DNA of 64,000 bases from Ailanthus altissimus. Its lineage: Eukaryota; Streptophyta; Magnoliopsida; Sapindales; Simaroubaceae. Made by a program: the position numbers and the translations under genes. Positions 1 through 11,139 of the stretch are shown here, piece by piece. How positions within the stretch are numbered: the first letter of the stretch is position 1; every line of letters starts with the position of its first letter. The DNA lies in the NCBI GenBank assembly GCA_946807835.1, contig OX327702.1, forward strand, positions 4,278,001-4,342,000. Direction: 5' to 3'. The notes below the pieces were generated by a model that saw only the letters and a list, made by a program, of their open reading frames with translations, did no database searches and was not told the DNA's origin.

Positions 1-769
1 TCTGCATTATAAACTAGAATTAATTTTTTTATGTTGGTAACCACAATGGGAGCCCTACTTGTGAGGATTAGTTGTGCATACATAGAAAAATTAATTAATT
101 GAGAATCAACTTACCTAGGAGAATGAAGACCAATGATAGATACAAAAATCTCTCTTAATCAGATTGAAGAATATTACATTATGAAATAATATATTATTCT
201 GATCCGTCTTATCAATATAGTCTTAGATAAGTCACGTCGACCATTTTTCAATATTGTTATAGCGTGAGGGACTTGGTCGGTTGGGCTTGAACTATACCGA
301 TAAACATGAGATGAGGCAACTATATGCGAAAGTATTGCTCAATAATGCTATAACTTGAGAGTAGTATTGATAGCATATATTTGATCATTGACAAATTAAT
401 TTGGAATACACTTACCTAATATTGCTACAGCGTGAGGATAAGGTGTATTCAGGATCAAGTGGTAAGAGTTGCATGAGATGCAATTGACAATTATTGTCTA
501 CCTGTTGGGTTTATAAAGGCCATTATTGCTATAGTGCGAGGCCCAAGTAAATTTTAATAGGATCTATTTCCCGTTATATAGTTTAAAAGAGTTTAAACTA
601 TCATATTTCTGTTTGAGAGATTACAGGGATTATGTAAAGCAGTAGGAGAGAGTTTTAAATCGAAAATGTATAATTAGTATACCCATAATTTAAAATGTTC
701 TATTAACGATTTAATGACCATTCTGCTTACATCTCCTGTTATTTAGGCCTGTAAAGTCTAATAGCCACT
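1..769 (+). other. Family A copia untranslated leader with a repeated 17-bp motif
   Basis: This stretch is non-coding and aligns with the leader of the other family-A copy (minus strand, about 56262-57004). It contains four degenerate copies of ATTGCTATAGYGTGAGG, near 253, 343, 421 and 523, about 80-105 bp apart. The same motif occurs several times in the other copy. Its role is unknown; a leader repeat could be structural. Confidence 0.65.
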
Positions 770-3700
770 ATGAACCAGTTGGTGTGCATAGTTGATGTAA
801 TCCAACTTAATAGTACGAGGATTTACTTTGATCAGTGGATGAATCTCAAAAATATTCTGAATTAAAAAAAATTTAGATTTATTGTTTATCAGAGTTTACC
901 ATAAGGTAATTCTGATAACACCTCTCTAGAGGATTGAATAGATGGGGTATAACCTTCTTTTTGCTCAGGGTGCTTCATCTTCTACTTCAAGTATATCTGG
1001 TGAGACCAGATGTGTGAGAAGAAAAAGATGAGGCTGATACCCAAGACAACTCCTCAAGAGGCAATATTTATCCAAAGATTAACAAAAAAAAGCAGTATAG
1101 ATAGGAAGTGTTTTCACTACAATAAGGTTGGGTATTAGAAATCCCTCTACCCTATAAACCTTATCATTGTCAGGAAGACTCCTATAGGTTTATGCTTGAT
1201 AAACATAGACATTTCTAGGGCATGTAATGCAAGTTTAAGTTGGATCTGAGATACCATACATCCCTCTCATATCTACAATATGTTGCAGGGATTGAGAGAG
1301 ACTAGAATGCAACAGCTTGTAGAAGTAATGTTAAAGGTAAGAAATGGTGATTTCTTACAGGTTTAAGTTGTTGAACAACTAACTTACTTCTTATATACAA
1401 TACAATAGTTATATTACATAATTAGTATAATATCTAAAACATCATTTGATATATTGTGTCCCTTCTTGTGCTTGATAGTGAAGGATATCATATGAATATT
1501 AGGAATTGTTCCTTATATTCATGTGATGTGAATGATATTTTATTAGTCTATGGTATATAAGTTTTGGTCATTTAGGCATGAGACGCTTATCAGTCTGGTT
1601 AAGGATGGTTAAATTCCTAATTTGACTATAAAAACTTAACCAGATTATGAATAATGTATTCACGGAGATGACCAAACATACCAGAATGTACATTACATCC
1701 CTTCGATTAGATCAAGGTAGTGAGTACATTAATAGCAAGTTTCTCGTTTGTTTAAGCAAAAATGAGATTCTCACTCACTATAGTCCTCCGAGTAATCTAC
1801 AACATAATGATGTTTTGGTGAAAAGGAATCAGACTTTATTAGATATGGTCCGATAAATAGTGAGTGTTCCAATCTATATCTGTGAGAATATGCTCTAAAG
1901 ATAGTTGTTTATTAATTAGAGTTCCATCAGAAGCTATTCTTTCTATTTCGTATGAGGTACAGAAAGGAATGAAGCCGTATCTTAAATAAGTTAAGACTTG
2001 GAGTTGTCCTACTTACATAAGAGTTACGTAGTAGGGTATCTTGTTATGTGAGAGTTACTCAGTAGGATAAACAACATCTAAGAGGTACAATATAGGTTTA
2101 TTGAGTATCCTGTGAATCCAATAGGATACTAGTTCTATGATTCAGAGAAGCAAAATGTGTTTGTTTTTCAATATACCACTATTCTAGAAGAAGAATTTCT
2201 CATGGATCGTGGGAATCATAGAAAGATTGAGCTTGGAGAAGTCAATCTGGAAATCAATGAACCATGGATGGGAACTCAGACTCAACTAAGCAGTAACCTT
2301 TTAGCACACCTCCTAATAGGTTGTAAAGGATGTCTAGGTCACCTTTTAGGTATGGTTGATGCCTGAAGGTATATTTTGAGTTTTCTTGATAGAAGAAAAT
2401 AATCATTTGACCTATAAGGAGACAATGTTAGACATCAATTCAGGAAGCAGTAAGAAGTCATGAAAACAAAGTTGACTCTAAGCATTAGAATCAAGTCTGG
2501 GACTTGGTTAAGCTACTATTATGAATTATTCTCATTGGTTGTAAACGGTTTACAAAGGGGTAGTGGGATCCAGAAGAAAGGTAAAGACCTTATAGGCCCT
2601 ATATTTGTTTTAAAAGAGTAACGCTCAGTGATCTGGGATCAAATAAGAGAAAACCTTTGGACCAATATTAATGCCAAAGTCGATTAGTATTTTATTAGCT
2701 CTTACAGCATACTATGCATTTGAAGTTTGGCAGATGGATGTAAGAAAGGCATTCCATAATGGATATCTCAAGTAAGAGATATTCATGGAACAGCCTGAAG
2801 GTTTTACGTCCAGCCAGACTTTTAATCTGGTGTGTAAAAAAGGTCAGTTGAAGTATGATAGTCTTCTTGATGCTCTTTGTTGATAATATACTGGTCATTG
2901 GAAATAATGTCAGTATGTTATAATCGGTCAGAAGTAACTCGTAAGAATTTCTCTATGAGAAATTTGGGAGAGGCTTCCTTTATACTAGGTATAAAGCTTT
3001 ATAAAGATAGAGTAAGGAAGCTGATAGGACTCTCCCAAATCATTTTACATTAATAGCGTCTGAAAGATACAATTTTGTTAACTATAAGTTAGTTAACATA
3101 TCTTTTGAACCTAGTGTTCATCTTTCGAGGAAAGTGTCTCTTCAAATGGAAGATATGAGAGTTCGAATGTCTGACACACCAGATACGTCAGCTCTTGAGA
3201 GCTTCATATATGATATGATGTATTTGAGACCTGAGATCAGTTTGGCGGTAAGAGTTACGAGAAGATTTTAATTTAATTCAAGTGATCGCCACTTGTTGGT
3301 AGTTAAACATATCCTAAAATACATTAAGGGTACGAAGGATAAGTTTCTCAAATATGGAGAAAGTAACTTACAAATGAGAGACACACAGAGTCAGACTTCA
3401 AGTTTGACCTAGATGATAGAGAATCTACATCTGGGTAAGTGCTCATTCTCATTAGTATTAAGTGAGTTAGAATTGCACCAAATTATGATTCACTGCTAAT
3501 TTATTATGGACACAGCGAAAGCGGTAGTGAGAATTCATAGGTTTATCGCTAGTTTAAAAGAGATCCAACACAGATGGATTCTATTCCATAGTTTTACCAT
3601 AAAACTAGGCCGTAGTATAGGCCGAGGTGCCAAGAGGACACCAATACTCTAATCATATTGAGAGAAGTCTCACATGACTAGAAAGATCTTGGTTTAGGGA

Positions 3701-3780
3701 GATGTAATTATTTATAAAAATTCTCTATAAATAATTTAACGAACCCACATTCTAATGCCATGACTCTAAAAGTGTTTATG
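770..3780 (+). pseudogene. Decayed copia gag-pol polyprotein (family A copy 1)
   Basis: The likely gag start is the ATG at 770. Translation in shifting frames gives the gag N-terminus (to about 950), then a jump of about 550 bp relative to the other copy, a CCHC knuckle remnant near 1110-1150, the pre-integrase zinc-finger region near 1560-1640 and the integrase core at about 1647-1860, with recognisable D-E surroundings and PQHN-like and RRNRTLLDMVR-like motifs in altered form. Integrase C-terminal sequence is at 2157-2366. RT runs from about 2470 to 3100, with the catalytic YVDD changed to FVDN near 2875. RNase H follows to about 3720. Stops and frameshifts occur in every domain, so it is dead. 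Confidence 0.88.
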
Positions 3781-3831
3781 AAACACGTAGAGTCAATGTG
3801 TATACGATACCATCAAGAATGACACTAGAGT

Positions 3832-3842
3832 AAGTGGGAGAT
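3832..3842 (+). other. Polypurine tract of family A copia
   Basis: AAGTGGGAGAT directly precedes the 3' LTR, the usual position and composition of the plus-strand primer in copia elements. Confidence 0.75.
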
Positions 3843-5882
3843 TATTAAGGTCGGTGCTTACGTGCCATCCTTGAATGTACGTATACTTGTGTATTTATAC
3901 AAGTGTACATTCCCACTAAATCGCTAATACTCATTTATATGATACTATGCAATATAACGTTACAAACATTGTACGACCTGAAAGAGTTCAGATTATATCT
4001 AAAAAAGTTTAGATAATGGCTCATAGTTAGCTACGCTGAAAGATATAAATGTTAAATGTTAGCACAGTTAAGTGTTAACTGGTTATAATACTCAACAAAG
4101 ATCCAAGAGTTGGAACCTTGTCTATAATGGAACATAGACTTGGGAATATACTAGTAACTGTATAATTGCAAGAGTTCCAATCGGGTGCCAAGAAATGCTG
4201 GTTATGCAAGTATGTTCTCGAATAATTGTTCCTGATCTATTTCTGCTGATGCGAGTCTGTTGATGGATACCTTTTTATATATAGATCAGCATATGTTATA
4301 CCTATAAAGTATAAACAGTCGTTCCTAGCCAAATCTGAGCTTGGAGCTCATATTGATATATGGGTATCTAGTTAGGATTGTATATAGGACAGACTCACGA
4401 GGGCCTCTCAATAGACACCCTATATAAGACATCAACGAAGGGTCCTCTTGAGTTGAGTAGTATACGTGGTCTTTTAACCTGAGTGCCACGGTGGGCATAT
4501 AAGTGATTGACTATACTTTGGTTCCACGTATATCACAAACCTTTTATGGTATGACCACTGGGTATGGTCTAATGCTTATAGAGTCTAGTGTGTATAGACA
4601 TGGGATCCGTCAGCTTGCATAGGGAGTTTGATATCCAAATGCTTCGAGACTATATCTCAAAAAGTCTTGTGGCCACAAGCATTAATCCTAGGAAAGAGTT
4701 TTCGATAAGGTGAAACAATATGGCAAAAGAGTTTGCACATATTGTTCAGTGAGATAAAAGTCTGGAGATAGAAAATGGATGAGCACCAGAGGATTTGACA
4801 GTGATGATCTATATCCCCGCACATCCAAGATATCATAATGAAAGGACTATATATGTGTTGTAACCTCAGCTTGCATAGTTCAATGCGTTGATTTATAATA
4901 TCCGTGACGTATGCATGGGGCATTACTCATAGACGCATGGAATAGATCCATTTGATAAAGCATGGACTTAAAGAGTCCCACGATATGACGTATACTCGTT
5001 GTACACTAGGGCAGCATGCTGGATTAAATTGTTTAATCCAGCAATATTCAGCACTACCATAAAAATACGTATGTATCTGTATTTAAGTGTTAAATATAAT
5101 AATTAGTGAATAATTGTTATTTGCGAATTGTATAATGACACGTGGCGTATTGTGGACCCTCGGTTGAGTTTACCCAAGTATTAAATTTGGTAAGACTCAC
5201 AAGGGGGTAGACTTGGTAACTATTCATAAGGGACAAAATAATTATTTCACACATTGATTATTTAATTATTAAATAATCATTAATCACTCTTTATAATATA
5301 TTATTTTATTTATATTATATATAAATAGAGAGAGAGAGATGTGCTTCGTAACTTTGGTGGGTGTGTGGCCGAGAGAATAGAAGAGAAATGGAGAAAGAAA
5401 GAAAAAAATAGGGTCGAGGAGAAGAAGAAAAAGGAAAAAAAAAAAAGAAAAATATGAAATTGTTTCATTTTTCTCTATGATTCTAATTGAAGTAATGGTA
5501 ATTGCTTCAAATTCTTTATTTCTTATCATTTTAGAGAAAATGATGAAAATACATAGCCGACCATTTTGGGTTAAGAGGTTAACCCAATGCTGGCTATAGG
5601 GCTGTTGTTCTAGCTCACCAAGCCCACTGTATTGGTGACTAAAACTGTGCACAAGTAAGTTCCATGTGGACGCGAGGAAATACGTGTATAACGTTACACG
5701 TTGAGGTGAGTTCTCGACCCTGCTAATATATTAATGTGATTAATATATTTATTTATTGTGTTTATTGCATATTTTTACACTTCCACCGCCTATAATATGT
5801 ATGCAATATGTATTTTAGGCAATAAATACAATTGCACATGCATACACCCACATATATTAGATCCCCAATAGTTATATCCACA
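3843..5882 (+). repeat. 3' LTR of family A copia (copy 1)
   Basis: The LTR starts TATTAAGG, where the other copies have TGTTAAGG. It aligns along its length with the reverse complements of 44301-46339, 48629-50877 and 57367-59654. The exact right end is uncertain between 5846 and 5882; the longer end fits the solo LTR at 44301 best. A TATA-like TATATATAAATAG lies near 5313-5326, followed by an AG-rich and A-rich purine tract (about 5327-5450). Antisense reading frames in that tract are compositional, not genes. Confidence 0.85.
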
Positions 5883-6344
5883 ATAATTTTCATTATTATT
5901 ATTACCTCTGCCTCTAAAATTAAAGCCACCCCTTTTTGCACCTTTTTGTGCATAATTAACATTGAAAGCATTCTGTGTATTTCATTTTCCAGAAGCATTG
6001 AGTGATAACCTACTCTTTTGAGTAAGTAACATAGGATAAGCTTAATTTAATGACACTAGGCCTGTTCTACTATTTATCAAAGTTACCACTATATCATAAA
6101 CAGCACCTACACCAATTCTAGTAATTAAGTGTGTAACAAATTCATCTTCATTAGTTTTATAACCTATTGTGGTCAACTTATCAATGATCTGTTTAAGTTT
6201 TAATAAATATTTAGACATAGACATTTGACTCTTCTTTAATAAAGCTAATTGCATCTTAAGCTGCATAATCTCAGCTTTAGAAGTTAAGTAAAACTATTTA
6301 TTTACCATAGTCTAAACCTTATGAGATGATTTACAATCAATTAC
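5883..6344 (-). pseudogene. Copia gag fragment (target of the family A insertion)
   Basis: Read on the minus strand, 6042-6344 gives a typical copia gag (UBN2-type) stretch: a tryptophan-containing SHKVWTMVNK segment, then MQLKMQLALLKK, MSKYLLKLKQIIDKL, and a DEFVTHLITRIG segment. Downstream (toward 5883) a basic, asparagine-rich region follows, as expected before a zinc knuckle. Stops and frameshifts are present. The fragment is cut by the family-A element at 5882 and by LTR-like sequence at 6345, so only about 460 bp remain. Confidence 0.75.
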
Positions 6345-6965
6345 TGTTAGGCCTATAATTATAATAAACCTAACCAGCCCGTGCCACTTAAAAAACCCAG
6401 TTGAAATCCAATAACATTTTTCTATTAGAACTGACTTTGGTAGATGTCAATGCTGGACCTAACACATACCACTTAGGCCCAATACTGTAAGAAAAAACCA
6501 AAGTATGAATTTGACTCGGTTAGCATGTAAGATCTGATCCTTCCTTTAAAAGTGTATTTCTTAAATAAGAAAGGAAAAATATAGGAAATGAGAAAACAAT
6601 TTTGGATTCTAGTTCCTAATACTTTTCAATTATAATTTATTAATTAAAGTATGATTATGATTATTGAGTTCTATTCTGATTCATATATTCATCACATAAT
6701 GTACATTACTTGTATAAACTCAAATCTTATTTCAAATTTACTTCCACTACTATATAATATGACAGATTCTCACAGTTTATTCATTCAATTCAAGATACAA
6801 CAACCAAAGAACTCTTGAGATCTTCAAGAAATCTATAAGAGCATCCAATAGCAATTCAATTAGCTTCTTGGTTACTTAAACACTTCTCATACACAATACC
6901 TGATTTCTTGATCTAATACTAACTTAAGCATCGGATTACTTTTCTTGCATAAGGATGGTATTGTT
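6345..6965 (+). repeat. Probable Ty3/gypsy-type LTR fragment
   Basis: It begins TGTTAGGCC. A TATATAA box sits near 6754 and is followed by a C/A-rich probable transcribed start. Near the end, AACTTAAGCATCGGA followed by TTTTCTTGCA resembles the U5 end of many plant gypsy LTRs. No internal region or second LTR was found. The right end is approximate and no convincing target duplication was seen. Confidence 0.4.
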
Positions 6966-7784
6966 GCGGAATATAAGAAGTATACAAAGGCAAGAAAAGA
7001 GAATACAATAGTGTTGGCATTCTTGAGAAGTATCAAGGGTACTCAAGTAAATTTTTAAGGTTTCAAAACCCATGAACTTCAATTACCAAACCAAGTATAA
7101 AGTCAAGGATTGTTGAAAATAATGAGCTTAACAGTACTTAAACCTACCTCATCCATGTCTCAAATTCTAGATTTACAACTACATATTTAACTTCAATTAT
7201 TTCTAAAGTTGGTTCAATATTCTTGATACACTAATTTGGACAAGTTAAAATTCCAATGACGATCTCCTCAAGTTTGTTAGCCGTGATCACAATCAATACT
7301 TGTGATCTCTAGAACACAAAATTTATCCGATCAAGTTTTACAGTCAACGAGAAAGTGTAAAAAGAAATTTATGAAGAATTGAAACTAAAAATTGCAAATG
7401 TAGTATTCGATATATTGGCATTGGCATTGTTTGCTTTCATACCATATAAAAACCTAATCAAGGGTAATTTGGTTACTAGAAAAATGAGAGAAAGTTAAAA
7501 AAAAAGTAAGAGAGAAGTTTTTGAAATTGAAGATTTTATTTTATACTATCAAAAAATAAACTCCCCTTGTAACAAACTTTTGGCGGGAAGAAATTAATTA
7601 CAATAACACCCAAAAAAAACTTAATTTCACGTCAGCAAATTACAAACTTAATGGCAACCTCAGCTATTCGTGACATCACAACAATAAAGTATCCAAAGAC
7701 ACTTTAAACATAGCCTCCAAAACAGAATTAGCTGCTGGAGCCTGCAGTACTTCATTCCAGCAGCTGATACACTCCAAGATCTTC
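6966..7784. other. Unassigned A+T-rich sequence, probably decayed transposon
   Basis: No reading frame, domain or LTR pair could be supported here. The composition and neighbours suggest decayed retroelement DNA. The only clear structure is the hairpin at 7730-7765. Confidence 0.4.
7730..7765. repeat. Perfect 10-bp inverted repeat (hairpin)
   Basis: AGCTGCTGGA at 7730-7739 is repeated inverted as TCCAGCAGCT at 7756-7765, with a 16-bp spacer. The role is unknown. Confidence 0.8.
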
Positions 7785-7925
7785 AAGCTCCATTACTCCA
7801 ATATGATTAGATTATAAGACAATTATAACTTTTTTTTAAAGTGCTTCAACGAAGAACCAAAGATTCTATAAGCTAAATATAGGGCATGCTTCATTTATCT
7901 TTAATAAAATCCAGTGAAATATATT
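7785..7925 (+). pseudogene. Relic of the 3' end of an LRR receptor-kinase paralogue
   Basis: From about 7785 the sequence aligns with the last codons and 3' UTR of the kinase gene at 17380-17560. Shared blocks include ATTAGATTA.AAGAC, GTACTTCAACAAAGAA versus GTGCTTCAACGAAGAA, CAAAGATTCTATAA versus CAAGATCCTGTAA, and AATAAAATCCAG, which holds the polyadenylation signal. The rest of the kinase gene is absent. It is a fossil of a duplicated gene, same strand as the intact copy and about 9.6 kb upstream of the matching part of that gene. Confidence 0.7.
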
Positions 7926-8510
7926 TAAAGATGTTATTTACAAGAAACATTTACTTAAATTAGAGTAAATGTTTACGCTTTTTTAAAGAAGAGTGCTAAA
8001 ATTAGTTATTAATTTAAACTAATTAAGTTTTTTATTTATTTGTATTGTGCTAATGGAATAATGGTATATGTAAAAGATCAAAATAGAAGGATTGTGATAA
8101 ATTAAAAAATAGCGACTCACTATCATAATTGATGCTAGCACTGCTCTTTTTCAAAATATGAATTAATAACTCTTTATATTAAGAATTGGTAAGAGGAAAT
8201 TTTTTTAATGAGAATATTTGCGTACAAGTGTAAATCCATTCAAGTAGGGTATATGTGCCATTAGCAAACTTTCTTGTAACTTTGCTATTATTTTTAGAAA
8301 GTTAACTTCACTACAATTTGTCATCTTCAGTGGCATTTTTTTTTAACAAAACTTGCAAAAAGCGGCAGTTTTATAAATTAATCAAGTTAGCCGAGAAAGT
8401 CAATTTTCTAAATATAAGAATAAGAAAATTCTAATAAATTTCAAGAAACCTAGCCTACAGTATCCTCCACCTTTGTATGTGATAGCATTTTATAGAAATA
8501 ATATCGCTTG
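7926..8510. other. Unassigned A+T-rich sequence with a hairpin
   Basis: No gene or element was recognised. AAACATTTAC at 7945-7954 and GTAAATGTTT at 7965-7974 form a perfect 10-bp inverted repeat with a 10-bp loop, just downstream of the kinase relic. A terminator-like or chance origin is equally possible. Confidence 0.4.
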
Positions 8511-8621
8511 GGTTAAAATATTAATTATGTCTCTCTTTACCTCCATATCAATAGTAAACAGAGAAAATCAATGTGAAGTGAACAAGAGAAAGGTGTCTAA
8601 ATGAAAAATGAAGAAAAGTTG

Positions 8622-10341
8622 GAGTGCCAACCAAATGAATAAGAGTTCTTACCAAATGTGTAAGAGTGCCTACAAAATGAATGGGAATGTCTATTATTTA
8701 CGCTCAAAATGTAATACGACTGTCGCAGTATAAATTGAGGTGTTGATCTCATGATGAAACTTTTGGCAAAATAGGTTGGTGAAATAAAATATTAAAGCAG
8801 TATCAAAGGCGAAAATTAATTAATTAATTTAAGTGGATGAGATAAAATTGTCTATGAATTGAGAAAAATGTCTTATGATGATTTAAGTAAAGCTTCGAGA
8901 ATCACAATTATACTTTATAAATCTACACTACACTTTGATTCAATATTTATAACTCAATTGAAAGTTTCACATCCCAAACAATTAATCAAAAGATATGTAA
9001 AATATAGCACATTTGATAACACGTGTATTTGATGTGACTAAACTCTTTACAAACATTACCACAAATCATATTCATTTATATAAGTTATCTAAGATCGACA
9101 ATATATCATTTTGACAATATTGAAGTAAAAGATCAACTTGAATATCAAACATTTATTGTCTTTACATGTTATCTAAGATCGACAATATTACAGTAAAAGA
9201 TTAACATATAAAATAATGTAACCAATAACAATTATAATTCAATAAGAATCACATAAGAAAAGCATGACTGAAAATATGAGACATGAGAATTATAACCCTT
9301 AGATTATAGAAAATAAAATAGATAAGAGTTTAAGCACAATCAAACTTACAAATATTTGTAGCTCTTGACAACGAATCAAAGCATAGAAGTAAATTTATTA
9401 CACGTAAAAGTTTATCTCTTAACCTTGCCAAGAACTCTAGCCTAGATTACAATGTATGTTAATGAGAAGAAAATAAGAGAGAATTATCTAATGTTGAAAA
9501 CGTCTTAAGAGTGTCCTTATATAGGCAATGAATGAAAATATGTTAAGTGTGATATCAATCTTCAATAATTTAGGCCAATAACTCATTCACCCACTTGCAG
9601 CATCTTTTTGATAATGTAAATGACCGATCTAGCCTTTTTGGCCGACATAAAAGTTGTAGTATTTTGTCTCTTCTTTCCATAGGCACTAGATTCATGCAAA
9701 TTGGATGAGTATACAATGAGATATGAGCAAAATTTCAAAGATATATCAGATTTTGGCCAACAATACTTTTACCCACTTGCAATACAATTTAGTTCATGAT
9801 AATGGCAGATTTAGACTTTACCACCAACATAAGAGTTGTTGATAATTAAGTCATATTTCACAACTTCAAGAATTGTACCAATTGGGTACATATTTTGTGA
9901 GATACGATCCAAATACGTGAGTTGGGTCAAATTAAACAGAAGTTGTAGCCCAATTCTATTGTATCTCAATTTTTGGCCCATAACATGTTGGATTTGACTT
10001 TTTAACTGTTCTTCAAGTTTGTGTAAGATTGAATCATGTTACTCCAGGTTCAAGAATTTTTTCATTTTGATTTTTACATTGAAATTTATGTCCGTTTTAC
10101 CTAACCTATGCAAATAATATTCTTTAATCACAATTTAAGGAGAACACTTTATTTCAAGCTAAAAATACAAGAATGCTAAAATTAGTGACATTAAATGGTG
10201 ATTAAATCTCTTAATAGATATGCATTTTCATGTGTTCATCATCTATCAAATATATAGGAGTGCCTACTAAATGCATAAGAGCACCTGTCAAACGAATAAG
10301 AGTACCTACTAAATACATTACAGTGCCCGCCAAATGAATAG
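8622..10341. repeat. 21-bp minisatellite split by a solo LTR
   Basis: About eight units resembling GAGTGCCTACCAAATGAATA plus one base start at 8622, 8643, 8664 and 8685, then 10258, 10279, 10300 and 10321, with exact 21-bp spacing on each side. The fourth unit is cut after GAATGTCTAT by the solo LTR and resumes at 10247. The 3' LTR keeps only about one and a half units (13479-13509). Confidence 0.9.
8695..10241 (-). mobile_element. Solo LTR, Ty3/gypsy-type (family C), copy 1
   Basis: 1,547 bp flanked by a perfect 5-bp duplication TCTAT (8690-8694 and 10242-10246). It aligns throughout with 54254-55719. On the minus strand it reads TGATGAACACATG at the start and ends GAGCGTAAA followed by TA, the transition-mutated form of CA. 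A minus-strand TATATAAGGACA lies near 9510, and the U5 has the GATCAACACCTCAAT block seen as GGATCGACACC in the second copy. No internal domains remain, as expected after LTR-LTR recombination. The gypsy assignment rests on LTR style only. Confidence 0.9.
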
Positions 10342-10638
10342 GAGCTATGGCTTCCTATAAATAGAGGAGATCTTCTTCAGTTTCAATATAACCTCCTCCT
10401 TAGTTATAATAACCTCTTCCCTCCTCCTTAGTTATAATAACCTCTTCCTTAGTTAAATAACCTCCTCCCCAAAAGTTTTTTAAGAGAAAGAAAATGAGAG
10501 AGTAAGAGAAAAGTATGAAGTATTTTGAGAGTAGATGTAATTGAGTGAAATATTATAAACACTTATACAAGTGTTATATACAAGTAGGTGTTATATTAAA
10601 TAAAAGTGTTCTATTTGTGCTCCAATGTATTCAATAAC

Positions 10639-10776
10639 TGGTATTAGAGTTATGGTTGCTTAGATCTTAGATTCAACATTTGGTAGCAGAGCTGTGGTTG
10701 TTCAAATCTTGTATCCAACAATTGGTATCAGAGTTATGATTGTTCAGATCCTAGGTCTAATATTTGGTATCAAAAC
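10639..10776 (+). repeat. Tandem 42-bp repeats each carrying a primer-binding site
   Basis: TGGTATTAGAGTTATGGTTG starts at 10639. Related copies start at 10681 (TGGTAGCAGAGCTGTGGTTG), 10723 (TGGTATCAGAGTTATGATTG) and 10765 (TGGTATCAAAACCAAG), spaced exactly 42 bp. TGGTATCAGAGC is the usual initiator-Met-tRNA primer site of plant LTR elements, and the first copy sits right after the 5' LTR, where the true site should be. The others extend it into an array. Confidence 0.88.
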
Positions 10777-11139
10777 CAAGTTGTACCGATCGTAGAATAG
10801 TAGTTAAAGTACTATTTATATGGGTACTGTTCACATATACAGTACTATTACTCTCATATTTTCAGAGCCTTGTGTAGTTGTACGAATAGTGTATGTCTAG
10901 GAAAGTTCTATTAAAATGGTTATTATTGCCAAAGGAGTCTGCATTTTAAATAGGATCATTATGACCGCTCTAATTCCTTCTAGGAACTTTCTTGGTATAC
11001 AATTCATATAAATAGATATATAGCCATTGTTATTGTAATTATGGTGAAAATACTATTAAGAGTAACATAGGGATGGTTAGAGATTGACCTTGGTAGAGCT
11101 TCACTTGAGAGTGAAGAGTTTGAAACTCTACGAGCTTGC
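10777..11139 (+). other. Leader of chimeric element
   Basis: Non-coding sequence between the primer-site array and the first gag segment. It contains TACTGTTCAC and ACAGTACTATT blocks near 10825-10855, similar to the ACTGTT repeats in the solo LTR at 34811-34865. Nothing else was recognised. Confidence 0.45.

Larger units (their letters stand above)
1..5882 (+). mobile_element. Ty1/copia LTR retrotransposon, family A copy 1 (5' end outside window)
   Basis: This + strand copia element runs from its leader through decayed gag, protease, integrase, reverse transcriptase and RNase H to a 3' LTR. Base 1 aligns with about 57004 of the second family-A copy on the other strand, so roughly 360 bp of leader plus the 5' LTR lie outside the window. 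The domain order protease-integrase-RT-RNase H is that of copia. Many stops and frameshifts make it non-functional. The right end lies in a copia gag relic on the opposite strand, so it inserted there. The long (about 2 kb) LTR recalls the Angela/BARE type, but that assignment is inference. Confidence 0.9.
8511..10634 (+). repeat. 5' LTR of chimeric element, interrupted by a solo LTR
   Basis: It aligns with 13369-13617, starting at GTTAAAAT and including the block GAGAAAATCAATGTGAA. Without the 1,552-bp insertion it is about 570 bp. It holds a 21-bp minisatellite (8622-8694 and 10247-10341), a TATA-like TATAAATAGAGGAG near 10357, and about 27-bp repeats containing CCTTAGTTATAATAACCTC (about 10391-10470). 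Confidence 0.7.

Noticed and set aside
5284..5652. 122-codon minus-strand open frame with a Phe-rich stretch.
   Set aside because: It lies within the family-A LTR; the Phe run is the complement of an A/G-rich tract. The equivalent LTR at 44301-46339 has unrelated frames there.
6340..6939. ATTAC on both sides (6340-6344 and 6935-6939) of the LTR-like sequence starting TGTTAGG at 6345, as if a target duplication.
   Set aside because: The right-hand ATTAC lies inside what looks like the U5 block (AAGCATCGGA...TTTTCTTGCA), and the preceding bases are CGG, not CA. The match is probably chance.
10639..10776. The spaced 42-bp repeats considered as a CRISPR-like or tRNA cluster.
   Set aside because: There are no conserved-repeat/variable-spacer units; all of each unit is repeated. 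The conserved word is only the tRNA-complementary primer site, not a tRNA gene.
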